Positions 12,758 to 24,940 of a stretch of 64,000 bases of DNA are shown piece after piece; the stretch's first letter is position 1, and the number at the start of each line of letters is the position of its first letter. The translations under genes were made by a program, and so were the position numbers. This DNA is from Chaenocephalus aceratus (taxonomy: Eukaryota > Chordata > Actinopteri > Perciformes > Channichthyidae), in contig CM043800.1 of the NCBI GenBank assembly GCA_023974075.1, positions 8,664,982 through 8,728,981 of the forward strand. The letters are read 5' to 3'. The notes under the pieces are model-generated. The model ran no database searches. It was not told where the DNA came from and was given only the letters and a program-made list of their open reading frames with translations.

Positions 12758-13676
12758 ACATTATAATGAAATACAAAATACTTTATTGTCCTGGGATTTA
12801 ACCTCTGTATTTAATCTGAGAAATGACTTGTGCTCTAAAGAGTGCTTCTTATTAAGGGGTGACTGTGGCTGCGAGGGATTGTGTTGGTCTTTTTTAACCA
12901 GAAGGTTGTTGGTTCGATCCCAGCCCGTGCAGTCAACATTGGGCAAGATACTTAACCCTAAGATCTGTGAATACTATAATTAATTTACAAATAAACAAAA
13001 GGAATTTGTGAATATCTCTTTAACATTGACAACTTTCGATCAGGCATTTGTGAATCCATTTTGTTTTTGTCAACCAAAAATGCGCTTGTGGATCTCAATC
13101 CTCTGCTTGTGGATCGTCTTTTTACACACACTGAGTTTTGAGACAACTTTCCACCATGTCTCGACCGAAATCTGCTCGTGTCACTCGATTATTTTCGGAA
13201 ACCACGTGATGGCCTGCTGATGACGACATTTCCACATTTCAAGGTTTCAAAGTAAGAGCCTCTGGAGTCGACGCTCGCAGCGCCATGTCGAAGTGCGCAT
13301 ATTCTACGTATTTAATCCGATTTTTAGATTATAAGGAGTACAAATATCATGTAGATAACCACCGAATCGCTGGAACTGTAGCTTTCCAGCGGTACCTATT
13401 GTGAGACTTTACCCGACGACTCACAGCAGCCAATAAGGCCGCTCAAAGCAGCTTGACTTTGCGTTCCACTGTGTGGGATTTGGTTGTATCGTATGTCGGT
13501 CAAGTAAATCTCGGCCGGGGCAGCTGCAGCTATGTTGGTCTGAAATTACAAATTTCAGACAAACAAAAGTAGATTTAGATGTTTTAGGAGTGAGATAGAG
13601 ATTATTATCTAATATACATCCAATGAAGCATTGCATGAAGTCTGTTGATGACCAGAGGCTGTTGTTTGGGGCTGCA
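12758..13676. other. Intron sequence, one SINE piece only
   Basis: Apart from the SINE fragment at 12840-12975 nothing is recognised. ORFs here are short and without motifs. Confidence 0.5.
12840..12975 (+). mobile_element. tRNA-derived SINE fragment
   Basis: Contains a B-box-like GGTTCGATCCC (about 12910) preceded by CCAGAAGGTTGTT, then TTGGGCAAGATACTTAACCC, the typical tRNA-unrelated body of fish SINEs. The A-box half is degraded. Confidence 0.65.
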
Positions 13677-14690
13677 CAGGGCCGGCCCTCGGCATAGGCA
13701 GTATAGGCGAATGCTAAGGGCGCATCAACCCATAGGGGGCGCCGAAAATTGAAAAAAAAAAAAAAAGTTAGAAATACATTTTTTTTTTTTTTATTTCATA
13801 ACAACACAATTTCCCGATTTTGGATCAACAAAGTACATCTTATTATCTTATACTAACAGAACTACGCCTATATTGCGTACAGCAACCCATAAACTATGGC
13901 ACACACCCCCCCCAAATCAAGTTGAACAGCCCCAGTCCCAGTACAAATTGTGAAATTGTTCTTTTTTTGAAATAATGATTTTAGTGTGCAATTATAGGTT
14001 TTAATTGTGTATTTGTATTCATTTAAAATAAATCAAACTCCCAAAAAACGTACACAGCTTCTGTGTGCTTTTATTAACAATTGGAATTTACCGTGTAAGC
14101 GGCCGCGAGGGGGAGAGCTTTAGAGAGCTCTCTCCTGAAAGACTGAGCGGCTCTGATAACCTCAGCTCAGAGAGGTAAAGGCACACCTTTATATGATCAT
14201 TATAGTTATAAAAAAATAAGAGAATAGGTGAAAAACAGGTATAAAATACTGACAGTACAAAAAAGTTGTTATTAATAAACAAGAATACAGTTTGAAAGGG
14301 GAGTGATTTGTAAAATATCCATAAAGAAAAAGAAAATCTGCTTCCAGTTCTGTTTTCATCTGGTGTTGAGAGATGTTTCCATAGATCTCCTAATGTTGCT
14401 CTCAAAGTGCACCAGATTGATGCTTTTAACTTCAATATAAAAAAAAAAGTCTTCCCGGGGGTGCATGCCCCCGGACCCCCCTAGAGGAGCCCCCCCCACT
14501 TAAATCATGTTCAAATGGATAGGAAACTAAATACAGTTGCACACATCTTGTGTCAATATCTTTGTTTTTGTGGTCATGCCACAACCGTGCACGTGCGAAT
14601 CATAGTGAGTGTCTGCATTTGGGGGGGGGGGGGGGGGGGGGGGCAGCTAAAATCTTGCCTAGGGCGGCAAATTGGTCAGGGCCGGCCCTG
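13677..14690. mobile_element. hAT element (1014 bp, duplication GGGCTGCA)
   Basis: The ends CAGGGCCGGCCCTCGGCATA and TCAGGGCCGGCCCTG are inverted, flanked by GGGCTGCA (13669-13676, 14691-14698). The interior is AT-rich with no coding signal and contains a run of 23 G at 14621-14643. Confidence 0.9.
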
Positions 14691-15289
14691 GGGCTGCATC
14701 AACATTTTTTTTATTTGTGTTGTGTAGGCAGACCATGCAGGCCAGCCGATGGTCACCAAGGTTCATGTTTTAATAGCATTTTTACAAAGAAAGCCCAGGC
14801 GAGCCAAACATGTGAAAATATGGCTTCGACCTCAGAGAGAGTTCAACTTGGGCCTGCGACCGTAGTTTTACTGTATTTTGTTTTGAAAATCCACAGCGGA
14901 GGCTTGTGTCGTACTTCATGCATTTTGCATTTCTCTCAGTAGCCAACGCTCTGTGAGTCTGTTGGCTCGGACATAAACTCCGTAATAAATGTAGTCTACA
15001 TTTCATAAGAGGTGTAAAACCTGAGAGCATTTTAAATCGCATTTGAACTAAATGCTTATATAATCTGTAGTTGTATTTGTATTGTTGATTTAATGTGTGA
15101 ACGAGGCGATATAGAGAAGTTAAGCTGTAGTTATTATTAGGCTGTACTTTGTTGTACTGTTGGAGTGGTGAGCAGGCCTATGGTGTTTGGATATTTGGGG
15201 AGTTAGGTGGTCCGTGAGTGTTTTCTTATTGGTTAGGTGGTCCTTGGTATGAACACGTTTGAGAAACACTGGGAGAGCAAGTGGTGCTA

Positions 15290-15410
15290 CTCTGCATGAA
15301 TGAGGTGTGAATGGGTGAACGACTCGCTACTCGTAAAGCTATGAAGCGACGCTTTGAGGGGTCGAAAAGACCCGATAAAGCTCAATATAAATGCAATCTA
15401 TTTACCATTA
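15290..15410 (+). mobile_element. SINE/L2 3' tail
   Basis: GAATGGGTGAACGA, CGCTTTGAGGGGTC and ATATAAATGCAATCTATTTA are the conserved tail of fish V-SINE/L2-type retroposons. It ends about 180 bp before exon B. Confidence 0.65.
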
Positions 15411-15593
15411 AATCCTGAGATCCTGTATCTCTGATTCAATTGGTGCAGTTTTGACTATAAAGCGGTGGAAAAACACCACGTAGTATTGCAGTACTGTAGA
15501 ACCCTCACACTCATAGATGATAAACCAAGACAAATGTGAATGTTTCCCCTTCTCACCGTCCTTTTTATCTCTCTCCTCCTTCCATTGGACAAG

Positions 15594-15894
15594 GACCTTC
15601 TCCTTTTTAAGGCCACTTCAGCTGCCACTCTGAGCTGCCTGGGGGAGTGCCTCAGTATGCTGCAGCACAATGTGGTCCAGGCCCTCAACCAGAACCAGAA
15701 CCAGAACCACATGCCGAGTCCCAGCAACAGTTCAGCGGGTTTGAATCAGGCAGCGGCCCCGGACAGAGTCAGGTCCTGGAGTCAGCGCTCCACTGTGAGC
15801 CAGGTGGAGCCGGGGGGCCTCAGGTCTGAGAGCCCGACCCGCAACTTTAATGAGAGCCACAACCACATCCAGAGCCAGGACCGGGAACACGCGG
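15594..15894 (+). CDS. osbpl10: osbpl10 coding exon B (linker, helical then low-complexity)
   Basis: The exon follows ccattggacaag|GAC and ends at a strong donor, GCGG|gtgagt, in phase 1. It starts with [20 protein letters not shown], the segment that best separates ORP10 from ORP11, and continues into a poorly conserved Ser/Asn/Gln-rich linker with an (NQ)n run coded by tandem AACCAG units (about 15687-15710). The linker between the PH and lipid-transfer domains is expected to be variable. Nothing breaks the frame over 100 codons. Confidence 0.9.
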
Positions 15895-17561
15895 GTGAGT
15901 TTACTGATGGCTGGTAACATTTGAATAACCAGTGGAGAAAAGGATGAACCTTTTTGTCACCATCTTTATTTGGTAGTAACATGGGACCCTCATTCCAACC
16001 CATTACTGTAAATGCAGAACCGAGCAAGGGCAAGCATACCTTACTGCCTCTAGCTTATCTCCTTTGCTGTCCATCACAAAGCCATAATTTATCCTTTGCG
16101 AAAGAATTTTCCAAGCGAGACTTGGCTAGGAAAGCCAACAATATTTGATTAAAACGATAGCTTAGTTAGCAGGACAACTTAAAAATAATCAAAAGGAGGC
16201 CTTTGTCAGTCTCTATCTGTCACCATATCACCAAAAGTATCATTGCATCGGCTTGTTGGAGCTCCTGACCCCCCTCCCTGTGAGCCCAGTGTGCTCTGAT
16301 TGGTCGGGCCGTTGAGAGGCTCGTTGCTGCTGCGAGGAGCGGACAGGCTCCCGGGTCGGCGATACAGCGAGAACAAGCAAAACTCATCCTGAGCACACAC
16401 AAACACTCACAGCCGAAGTAAAAACAATAAGTGTGGCTTGATATTGAGTAAGAAAAAGGTTTATAACCCTGTGAGAATGGGTCTGCGGAGAGCATTTCTC
16501 CGCGATCCCAACTTAGTAGCCCGAAAAACGTTTACCCATTTAAACAGTCGTGGTAGATACAAAGTAGGAACAGCATCGTTCTTCAGTGCCCTACGCTGTA
16601 CATATCCGGCATTAATCGCTGAAAGGTTTGTGAAGCTTTGTTTCGTGAAATGTTGGCAGAGGGTGTGGCCTCTGAGTATTCACACGTCACAGTACCCAGG
16701 AAGTAAACAATGGAAAATGAGAAATCTCCAACGAGGCGTTTTGGGGCAGCATCAGTGGCGAGCCGTGACTTTTATACCTAGGCCCTCTGACCCCCACTTC
16801 CCTCGAAAAAAGAAGAGTTATTACATCACAGCGTATACTTCAGAGGAATATCAAAACGGCCCAGGGTGCAAAACACATCAATGACAGCGACCCTCTACCA
16901 CACAAAACAACACCATGTATATAACCACCAGTGTTTCCCACAGATCTGAAATATACTTGGGGGTTGAGGTGACGTGCAACAACATTAACATTAACCTTTC
17001 TGTTGGTCGCTTGTTAGCAGACCCTTCACGCGATGGCAGAGCGAACAGGTACAGGCAGGGCCCATAGTGATAGCCCTATAGTTTAAATCTACTACCCACA
17101 AATAAACATATGGACATGGGTTACCAGGGCTCGACATTAACGACTGCCCGGGGCCATCTAGTACTTAGCTCGGGCCATGAAGCCTCACCTGCTGTATCCA
17201 GTTCTTATTATACATCCATGCCACGGCTCCTCCGCGGATGCATTTCCGGGAACGGTGGAGGCGTGACGCACGGCCGGACTTATCTCAGCCAATGACAGCT
17301 CTGCATGCATCCCTTGGATATTATTTTAGAAACTGCTTTCATCGCGACGCGATGTTTCCAGAGAGAACAGCTGTGAGGTCCGTGCAGAAAGCAGAGCAGT
17401 GTGTAAAATATATATCACTCAGTATAACAGGCCTACTCTCTTTATTTGCTGTAGTTTATTAGATATATACAAACAAAGAGTCCATATTTATTCTAAGACC
17501 ATTTAGTGCTTCACAATAAAATACACAACGGCTGTAGCCTGATTGTGCTTTAGGAGCTGTA

Positions 17562-17574
17562 GGTGTGTGTGGTA

Positions 17575-17626
<52 letters not shown>

Positions 17627-17752
17627 TACAGTGTGTAGGTGTGTGTTGTACAGTGTGTAGGTGTGTGTTGTACAGTGTGTATGTGTGTGTGTGGTACAGT
17701 GTATAGGTGTGTGTGTGGTACAGTGTGTAGGTGGGTGTGGTACAGTGTGTGC
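17562..17752. repeat. (GT)n microsatellite grading into a GT-rich minisatellite
   Basis: A (GT)n run of about 45 bp is followed by five or six units of about 22-24 bp of the form GTACAGTGTGTAGGTGTGTG. Confidence 0.9.
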
Positions 17753-18213
17753 GTAGATGCGGCGGACAGACGGGTCTCAGTTGGTTTGGTGTCCTCTGCT
17801 TACTTTTAATAGCCTACTTGTAAATACAACTTTTGGCCCGTAATTTCAATTCCCCATTTCAGCGACCAGAGAGAGAGGAGGGGGGGGGATACATCCAGTC
17901 TCTGATTGTTATTATGAGATTGCTCTCATACTTGTTTGATTCTGAAATTGTATATATGTATATATAAATATATGTGTGTGTGTGTGTGTGTGTCCGCGTC
18001 TGTAGCCTGTTATTGTCTCATTATATCGCACTGTCAATGAATCAAAGTAAATATATAAGTCATCATGAACACATCTGTCCATCAGACAGAGGGCTGCTGT
18101 GCCTCCTGTCATCATTAATGGACGTCTCTTTAAAATGACCGCTCAGAGGAGAGGAGTTCTCATTTCTCTAACCGCCTGCTGATCCCCTCCTCTCTCCTCG
18201 GTTCCCCTCCTCA

Positions 18214-19969
18214 CCCCTAGTTTCCACTGGGTCCGTCTGCGGCGCGTTACGGGCGCGTTGCGGCCCAGAAGCGTCTCGCCAAATAGGATTGAAGTCTATT
18301 TTTCGACGCGACGCAGCCATAAGGTAATGTCGGAACGGTGACAGCATCCGGCCCACCCCCCAAAACCGGTTCCTTCTCCTCCCCCCATCCCTCCTCTGTA
18401 GTCTTTCCAGTAGGAGAATAAAGACCAGCGTTCTCCTTCGGTTTACAGGCACATGTGTGTAAATTATATAGAATAATTATGATGATGAATGCTTTTTTTT
18501 ACCACTAAAATACAGCAACTCATCTTTGATTCATGTTGTTTTTAACTGGACTATTACAATTATTATTAATTATGTCTGCAGTCTACAACACAACAAAATA
18601 GGAAATAACAACAATAAACATGATTTAAACAGACACAAAAATAAACCATTTAACTACATAGCCTACTCAGTGGCGACTGGTCATTAGGGGCAGGTGGCAC
18701 AGGCCCACCTAGTGTCAGCAGAAAGTATTACAAATAATGATTACAAAAAAATGCAAAAAAAATAAATATATATATATATAAAATATATTTTAAGATCATG
18801 TTTAATCATCTGATTCGTCTCATTGCTGTTTTAGTATGTGTTCTTCTAATTAGTGTCTACAGTGTGTGCCTATTGAGCTGTTTAGAGCCATGTGGGACAA
18901 ACCCGATCATGCCCCTCCCTCTCACTGGTCAATGGTGACTGTAAAAACTACACTGCGCATGCTCAGAATATTTTCCTATTTAATGTGTGTGGCAAAAAAA
19001 TAATGACCATCGGGGCATAGTGCTGCCATCCCCACCATACGTCATCTCACATCACTCAGAGCTGATTGGCTGTAAGTACGTGTGCCGCGAAAAGTGTGGT
19101 GTGTGAAGAGGAGACGAGAGAGCTGCAGTGAGGCGTCCTAAAACCAGGAAGTAAGCTGCGCATGGCTTCCCTCGACAAAAAAGCAATGAGATTTCTCCAT
19201 AGGATTTTAGAAAATAGCTCAAAATAAGATCTGTGGGAAACGTAGCTGTTAGATTTTGCATGTTTTGTTCAGCCGGATAATATCCACATGTCTACCATAC
19301 TTGTATAATTTTCGAATCATAAATCTATTAATTAGATTAGATTTATGATAGACTTTTGAAACTACAAGAACATAAGGAGGACTTTTACAAAAAAGTAATA
19401 GAGATTTTTGTCCAGAAGGATAGGCAAAGGGACTTCATCTTCAAGTCAAGGTAAGACTGCAATTGTATTGAAAATGGGATCTTACTAAGAGAGAACAATT
19501 CAATATTTAAATGATAAAATTACATGTTTTGGGTATCCTTTTGTTGAACTGTCTATTTAAAATTAATTGAAGCATCAGACAAAAAAAGCTTTTGAAAATA
19601 ATATTATATTTTGATTTAGGTCAAAATATAATATTTGTAAACCTGAAGAGTCAGTGCCTCACCAGCCATGAACCTCACTGCACGTCACTGCAGAAGCTTA
19701 TAGACATCTACGTTTTTTGTGTCCCACCACTTTTGTACATATAAAAACGCCACTGAGCCTACTTACTTTCTTGTAGAAGTACAAATGTCCAGGAAATATG
19801 CCCAAATCAACAAGAACTGTGAGCCGGCAGGCACGACGCTCCGCTTCCGTAATTATGCTTCTGAAACGCTTGTGAAACACGCCCGGTAGGGTATGACGCC
19901 GGAGGAGGCCGGACCAAAACCGTGGCGCAGCCGTAACGCGCCGCAGACGGACCCAGTGGAAACTAGGGG
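18214..19969. mobile_element. GC-rich inverted-repeat transposon (TCA duplication)
   Basis: Inverted ends of about 36 bp start CCCCTAGTTTCCACTGGGTC and continue through CGTCTGCGGCGCGTTACG. Both sides carry TCA (18211-18213, 19970-19972), a 3-bp duplication as in PIF/Harbinger elements although the preferred TWA is not met. A hAT (18668-19755) is inserted; without it the element is about 0.66 kb. Confidence 0.75.
18668..19755. mobile_element. hAT element (1088 bp, duplication AGCCTACT)
   Basis: The ends CAGTGGCGACTGG and AACGCCACTG are flanked by AGCCTACT at 18660-18667 and 19756-19763. An interior block at 19130-19330 is shared, inverted, with the hAT at 10404-11987. No transposase. Confidence 0.9.
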
Positions 19970-20228
19970 TCAGTCCTCCGCTCGCACCTCCTGTGGGCGG
20001 GACTAAGTATCGAGGATAGGAGTCAAGGAGGGGACATTTAAGAATTGAGAAACCTCTTATAACACACATGCATAAACTTCACAGTGGGCGGAACTTGTCA
20101 TAAAGTCCGCGAAAATAAAGCCCACCCAATTAGAGGGAAGATATGATTGGTCAATTGTACTGTCATTTGACATTAGCCGGCCCTCTGTGAATGTAGAGAG
20201 GGACCAACAAGCTCTCCCGTCTTCACAG

Positions 20229-20828
20229 TAACGGAGTGTCCACACAGCGCGTTGACGCTTGGCGGTGGGCGTGTCTGAAGCTTAGGGATTTTTTGCGAAC
20301 AACGCGACCAACAACCAATCACATGAATCTCCCGCCCCCGACATACAAAGCAATAGCAATGTTAAAACGAAGTAAACTGGATATAAAATCCCCAAATAGG
20401 CGAAAACCTACCAGTTTCACCCACTGTCTCTGCCACCTCCCTCCATGCCTCGCTCCTCTGGTTTGTATCCCGGTAGATGAACAGAGACCGATCATTCAGC
20501 ACCGGGTGATTCACTACGCTATAATGAATTTTCCCTCCATTTTTTGGAATATGAGGAAATGACCTGCGTAGTCTCTCCCAGCATACACGCGGTTTGATTG
20601 GCTAGCACTTGTACTGGCAGATTTGCATAAACGGGATTTCCTTGGCTGACGCTTCTGCCGAGGTGCCAAAAGTTGAACATTGCTCAACTTTTGAAGCGAG
20701 CAACGCCAGCAACGCTCCACGTCGCTTCCCAAAATGCGGTTCGGCTAAAAGTGACGTCACCACATTCAAAGTGAATGGGCAGAAGCGTTGGAAGCTTCAA
20801 CGCACGCCGCTATGTGGACGCTCCGTTA
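20229..20828. mobile_element. Inverted-repeat MITE, relative of 24315-24937
   Basis: The ends TAACGGAGTGTCCACACAGC and its near complement ending CTCCGTTA are inverted. The interior shares the CAACAACCAATCACATGAAT and CCCGACATACAAAGCA blocks with the copy at 24315. A partial further copy follows directly at 20829-21150. Confidence 0.75.
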
Positions 20829-21475
20829 CGGCCCCTATACACGGCGGCGTGCGTTGCCGCTTGGCGGTGGGCGTGTCTTGAGCTTGGGGAGTCAATGCGA
20901 GCAACGCGACCAACAACCAATCACATGAATGTCCCGCCTCGGACATACAAAGCAAATCATTCATGCTACATCCATGCTGGCTAAATATACTGTCTATGCT
21001 TGCTAGCTGTCCATTCAAACGAAGTACACTGGATATAAATTCCACAAACAAGCGAAAACCTACCAGTTTCCCCCACTGTCTCTGCCACCTCCCCCCATGC
21101 CTGGCTCCTCCGGTTTGTATCCCTGTATGTAAAGAGGGACTGGTCATAGAGTACCGGGTGATTCCCTACCGCCACGATAATTTTCTCCATTTGTTGACAA
21201 TATTTAAAAAACAATATTTTTAAAATATGTTTTAAAAAAAAAAGTTTATTTTCTAATGTTTTCAAATATTATTTTTTAGAATATCTTAGGCCCTCAGAGA
21301 GGGCCTAGAGGGCCCTGATGGCTCGCCACTGGGCAGCAGACTGTGTTAGAGTTTTACTCGCTACAGGGTGTACTTTGAGGGTTTTTGACTCTGCAGACCG
21401 TTTACATGCAGAAAAACCTTCATAACACACAAGGGACAGGGTAATAACCGGAAAAGCATGACATGGGCCCTTTAA

Positions 21476-23286
21476 CAAATATACCACCTCAGTTTACTTT
21501 ATGTGCTAATTAAAATGTAATTGCAGTGCAGGCAGAATCAAGATAATAACAATAGGCCTACTTAAAGGTGGGGAAGGTAAGCAATTTCAGAAACCGGCTC
21601 AAGATACACTTTTTGTTATATTCCATGGAATATTCTTAACATCCCGATAGCAATGAATATCTTAAGTGCTTTGACAAAAAATCCATAACAAAAATTCATT
21701 TGTGGAAGCGTTTAGCCGGCCCGGCTAAACGGATTGGATTGCCGCCCTGTCTGTCAGCCTTCCATCTCGTGCATGCACAAATGTATCTTGTGCCCTCATT
21801 GGGCGTGCCGTCATTGGGCGTACCGTCATTGGGCGTGCATTGCAGCAGTACTTCAATGACTCGCCAGCAACAGGCGGCCACTTCCACCAGTCTGCTGACG
21901 TCATGTGCGCGTTCACGTGTGTTGGAGGAGGTGCTCTGTAAGGAAGTCTGAAGGAAGGGGCGGATTCTTTTCGGCTGTGTACTTTCAAATTTTAGTGCAC
22001 TCGAGCCGGTTTCTGAAACGTACCTACCCCACCTTTAATAAAACAAGGCCTTTATAGAATATCATGACATTTTTGAGGGAAAATACATGTTTGCCACCAG
22101 TTTAAGGATAAGTCTTTGGAAGACTGCACTTTTTAAATGCCATTTAAGGGCGCTTAAAGTTGTTTTTTATGACATTATCTGATACAGAAAATGCTAATTA
22201 AATGATTTGACCTGATTCCATTTGAATAGTTTTTAAAAGTGACACAAGACAGTGAGATTTATACATCACATGTTTTTACCAGCCGTCACAAAGATGCTGG
22301 TATTGTTTTTACCCTGAGTCAGTATGGCAGAATGTGGCCCTAGACCTCTGACCCAGAAAGTGACACAGAGGGGGTTTCGAATCCTTTGCCGGCTGTCTAA
22401 ATCATGTCCATCTGTCAGTGGACAGATTTTGTCTCTAAAAAAATCCTATTTTATCTCGATAGTGCTACTAAAAAACTATAATAGACTGTAAGACATAAAA
22501 AAACTAAAAGAACAAAAGTGTCTGTGCTTTATAAGGTATGAATCATTATTTGATTTTAAAAGAAAAGCAGCAAACAAAAAAGTATTCAGCTTTGATGGTT
22601 AATTGGCACAGGTTCGCAGTTTTCCGGGAGTATGCTTCAGAATTATGGAGCATCAAAACTGAACAGTAAAGCAGAACAGAAATCAGACTGAATCTCTGAA
22701 TCAGCGGCAGCAGCCTGATTTTTAAGTGAGACCTGTAAAGGACACTGGTCCAGTGGTCCAGTGATCGAGTCTTCTGAAGATACATGCATGGACAAGTTTT
22801 ACATTTACTGCTTTGACATGTAGCTTTTAATCATACTCATAATCTTATGGTGACCTTGTAATTTCCCTAAGGAGGCTGTTGAAATTGAGCCATGATTTCT
22901 GTCCAAAAACAACAACCTTGAGTCAGCCATTGCTTAACTGAAGACACTTATACACATACAACAATGATTTGTGTAATGCACTTACTCGGTGTCCCTTAGT
23001 GAGATGGTGTATGGTTGATGTATAATTCCTGCTCTCCACAAGGTCAACCTTTGGAACTTGAACAAAATTGCTTTTATCTACTCCCACCCTTACGACAAAT
23101 CATCAAATGTGCACACCCAAGGCGATACACAATTTAAATGACACTATTCTAAAGTGTAATGGAAATGGGTATCATTTAAACAGATGTGTTGCCTTAAGTC
23201 TTAGCTTTGCGGTCCTCCTGCTGCGTTGTTGTTTTAAGAAGATGTGGAACATATTGTGGGCTAAATGTTCTTCCTTTCCCCTGTAG
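21476..23286. other. Intron before exon C
   Basis: Holds MITE copy B; the rest (22040-23286) shows no repeat boundary or coding signal until the pyrimidine tract of exon C. Confidence 0.5.
21562..22039. mobile_element. TTAA-flanked MITE, copy B (inverted)
   Basis: TTAA-AGGTGGGG at the left and CCCCACCT-TTAA at the right. Shares the AACATCCCGATAGCAATGAA and GTGCTCTGTAAGGAAGT blocks with the other two copies, in the opposite orientation. It holds three tandem 14-15-bp CGTCATTGGGCGTGC units (about 21793-21840). Confidence 0.8.
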
Positions 23287-23405
23287 ATATCTCTGCTGGA
23301 TGGTCCAGGTCGCTTTCTGAGAAGCAGGGGAAAAATGTTGCACATACGCCTCTCTCATCCTCTACCCGGACTTCTTCCCCTCAAACACACAAGGACCCTT
23401 CTGAG
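23287..23405 (+). CDS. osbpl10: osbpl10 coding exon C (disordered linker)
   Basis: The acceptor is strong (ttcctttcccctgtag|AT) and the donor is GAG|gtaatc. Entering in phase 1 after exon B, the frame is open for 39 codons (D-ISAGWSRSLSEKQGKNV, then a Ser/Thr-rich tract ending THKDPSE) and leaves in phase 0, as exon D requires. There is no domain; the sequence is Ser/Thr/Lys-rich and predicted disordered. The call rests on splice sites, phase compatibility and position, not on conservation, so it is less certain than its neighbours. Confidence 0.72.
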
Positions 23406-24009
23406 GTAATCCAAACCACATGACTCTATTGTTCTTCTCCTTGTTCTTTACGCTAATTTTACTTCACATAGTGGCAACATAATTCTAAACTCTATGAGCA
23501 GTTCTCAAAATACACATTTTCTCTCAACACTACATGATTTTCTTGTTGTTTGACCCAGTGATGGGTGGACTTTGGTTTGCTGACCAAATGATATTACATT
23601 GCTCTTAAGCGTTGTATTACACTAAAGCACTTTTATCGATGTGTGCACTGTTTATATACAACATATTGTATCTAGCCATCAGAACGTTTGTTAACAGGGG
23701 TCCTGGCAAATAGGCCTTTTCAAGCCCCACCTGTTCCTCATCGCTCCAATAAAATGGTAGGCCAAGCTTAAAATTGCCAAATGTATCGTTCTATAACAGG
23801 GGTCTCCAACTTTTTTTAGGATGAGAGCTACTTTAAAAAAATAAAACAAGTCGAGCTACTTTTACTCCTCTTTTTTTTTCTTTTTTGCAGTGTATATATT
23901 TAGCACATTTTAACATTATGATATGCTTACCTTTAACCTTTGTGTGCTATTTGGGTCTATGGGCCCTGTTTTCAGTGTTTACTAAAAGAAAATGTATGCA
24001 ATTTAATCA

Positions 24010-24066
24010 TTTTAACAGTCCACTACCGCCCGTGAGGACCCAGGTTCGATTCCGGCCTGAGGTCCA
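24010..24066 (+). mobile_element. tRNA-like SINE fragment
   Basis: CCCAGGTTCGATTCCGGCCT resembles a tRNA T-arm/B box followed by a short A-rich tail. No full cloverleaf can be drawn, so it is not called a tRNA gene. Confidence 0.4.
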
Positions 24067-24314
24067 AAACATTTATTAAAAAAAATAAAATAATAATCTC
24101 CCGTTCATCGCGTTCATCGCGTCCATTCGCGACCCACCTATCACATCTCTAGACTCACAAGTATGGATTTGAAAGGGGAATTTCGGGGGTGCGAAAAGTC
24201 GCTAATAGAAATGTACAATGATGGATTTTTTAAGCTTCTGGAGAGTAACGATTTACTGCCATTTTTGCCATTAAACTTATTATTCCGGCTTTGATCAGTC
24301 TGAGGTGAGGCTTA

Positions 24315-24937
24315 CGGTACGTCCACACAGCAGCTTTTCAAAAATCTTGAAAATCTTGGAGCTGGGCGTGTCTGAAAGCTTGGAGATTTTTTGCGAGCAA
24401 TGCGAGCAACAACCAATCACATGAATCTCCCGCCCCCGACATACAAAGCAAAAAACCCCGGGGATTTTATGCGAGCAATATATATATATATAAACTCCCC
24501 AAACAGGCGAAAACCTACCAGTTTCACCCACTGTCTCTGCCACCTCCCTCCATGCCTGGTTCCTCCGGTTTGTATCCCGGTAATAGTTCTGGTCGTAAAG
24601 AACCGGGTGATTTGCTACTGTCATTTCTCGTTTGGAATATGAGGAAATGAACTGCGGTCTGGTTCTCCCTGCTTACACGCGGTTTGATTGGCTAGCGCTT
24701 CTACTGTCAGATTTGCATAAACGTGTTTGATTGGCTGACGCTTCAAGCTCAGCTTCAAAAGTTGAACATTGCTCAACTTTTGAATCCTGGACATCCTGGA
24801 AATTTTCGCTTCGCTCCCCCACAATGCAGTTCGGCGAAAAGCGAGGCAAAGTGACGTCATCCCCATTCAAAGTCAATGGGCAGAGAAGCGTTGGAAGCGG
24901 TGGAAGATTCGTCTAAAGCTGCTGTGAGGACGTACCG
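24315..24937. mobile_element. PIF/Harbinger-like MITE (623 bp, TTA duplication)
   Basis: The ends CGGTACGTCCACACAGCAGC and its near complement are flanked by TTA on both sides (24312-24314, 24938-24940). Same family as 20229-20828. A short TA-repeat (24479-24493) lies inside. No coding capacity. Confidence 0.82.
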
Positions 24938-24940
24938 TTA

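Larger units (their letters stand above)
16753..21331. mobile_element. hAT element (4.6 kb with nested inserts)
   Basis: The ends CAGTGGCGAGCC and GGCTCGCCACTG are inverted; matching TAGGCCCTCTGA-type sequence follows at both sides (16780, 21290). The flanks are GGCAGCAT and GGCAGCAG, 7 of 8 alike. Inside are a GT-rich minisatellite, an inverted-repeat element (18214-19969) and a MITE (20229-20828). No transposase recognised. Confidence 0.8.
16250..21471. mobile_element. TTAA-type MITE copy, left end lost, split by a hAT
   Basis: The right end CATGACATGGGCCCT is followed by TTAA (21472-21475). The sequence at 16250-16295 and 16690-16750 matches 26530-26575 and 26845-26905 of the second copy, and 21340-21471 matches that copy's right part. 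The left terminus is not found. The hAT at 16753-21331 interrupts it. Confidence 0.75.

Noticed and set aside
16438..16884. 148-codon ORF on the + strand
   Set aside because: It crosses the boundary between the TTAA MITE and the inserted hAT, has no motif, and parts of the nucleotide sequence recur at 26845-26905 as non-coding repeat.
24010..24066. tRNA gene
   Set aside because: Only a B-box/T-arm-like piece; no acceptor pairing or A box, so a SINE remnant fits better.
23797..24300. hAT element starting CAGGGGTCTCCAAC
   Set aside because: A plausible left terminus, but no matching right end or 8-bp duplication could be found.
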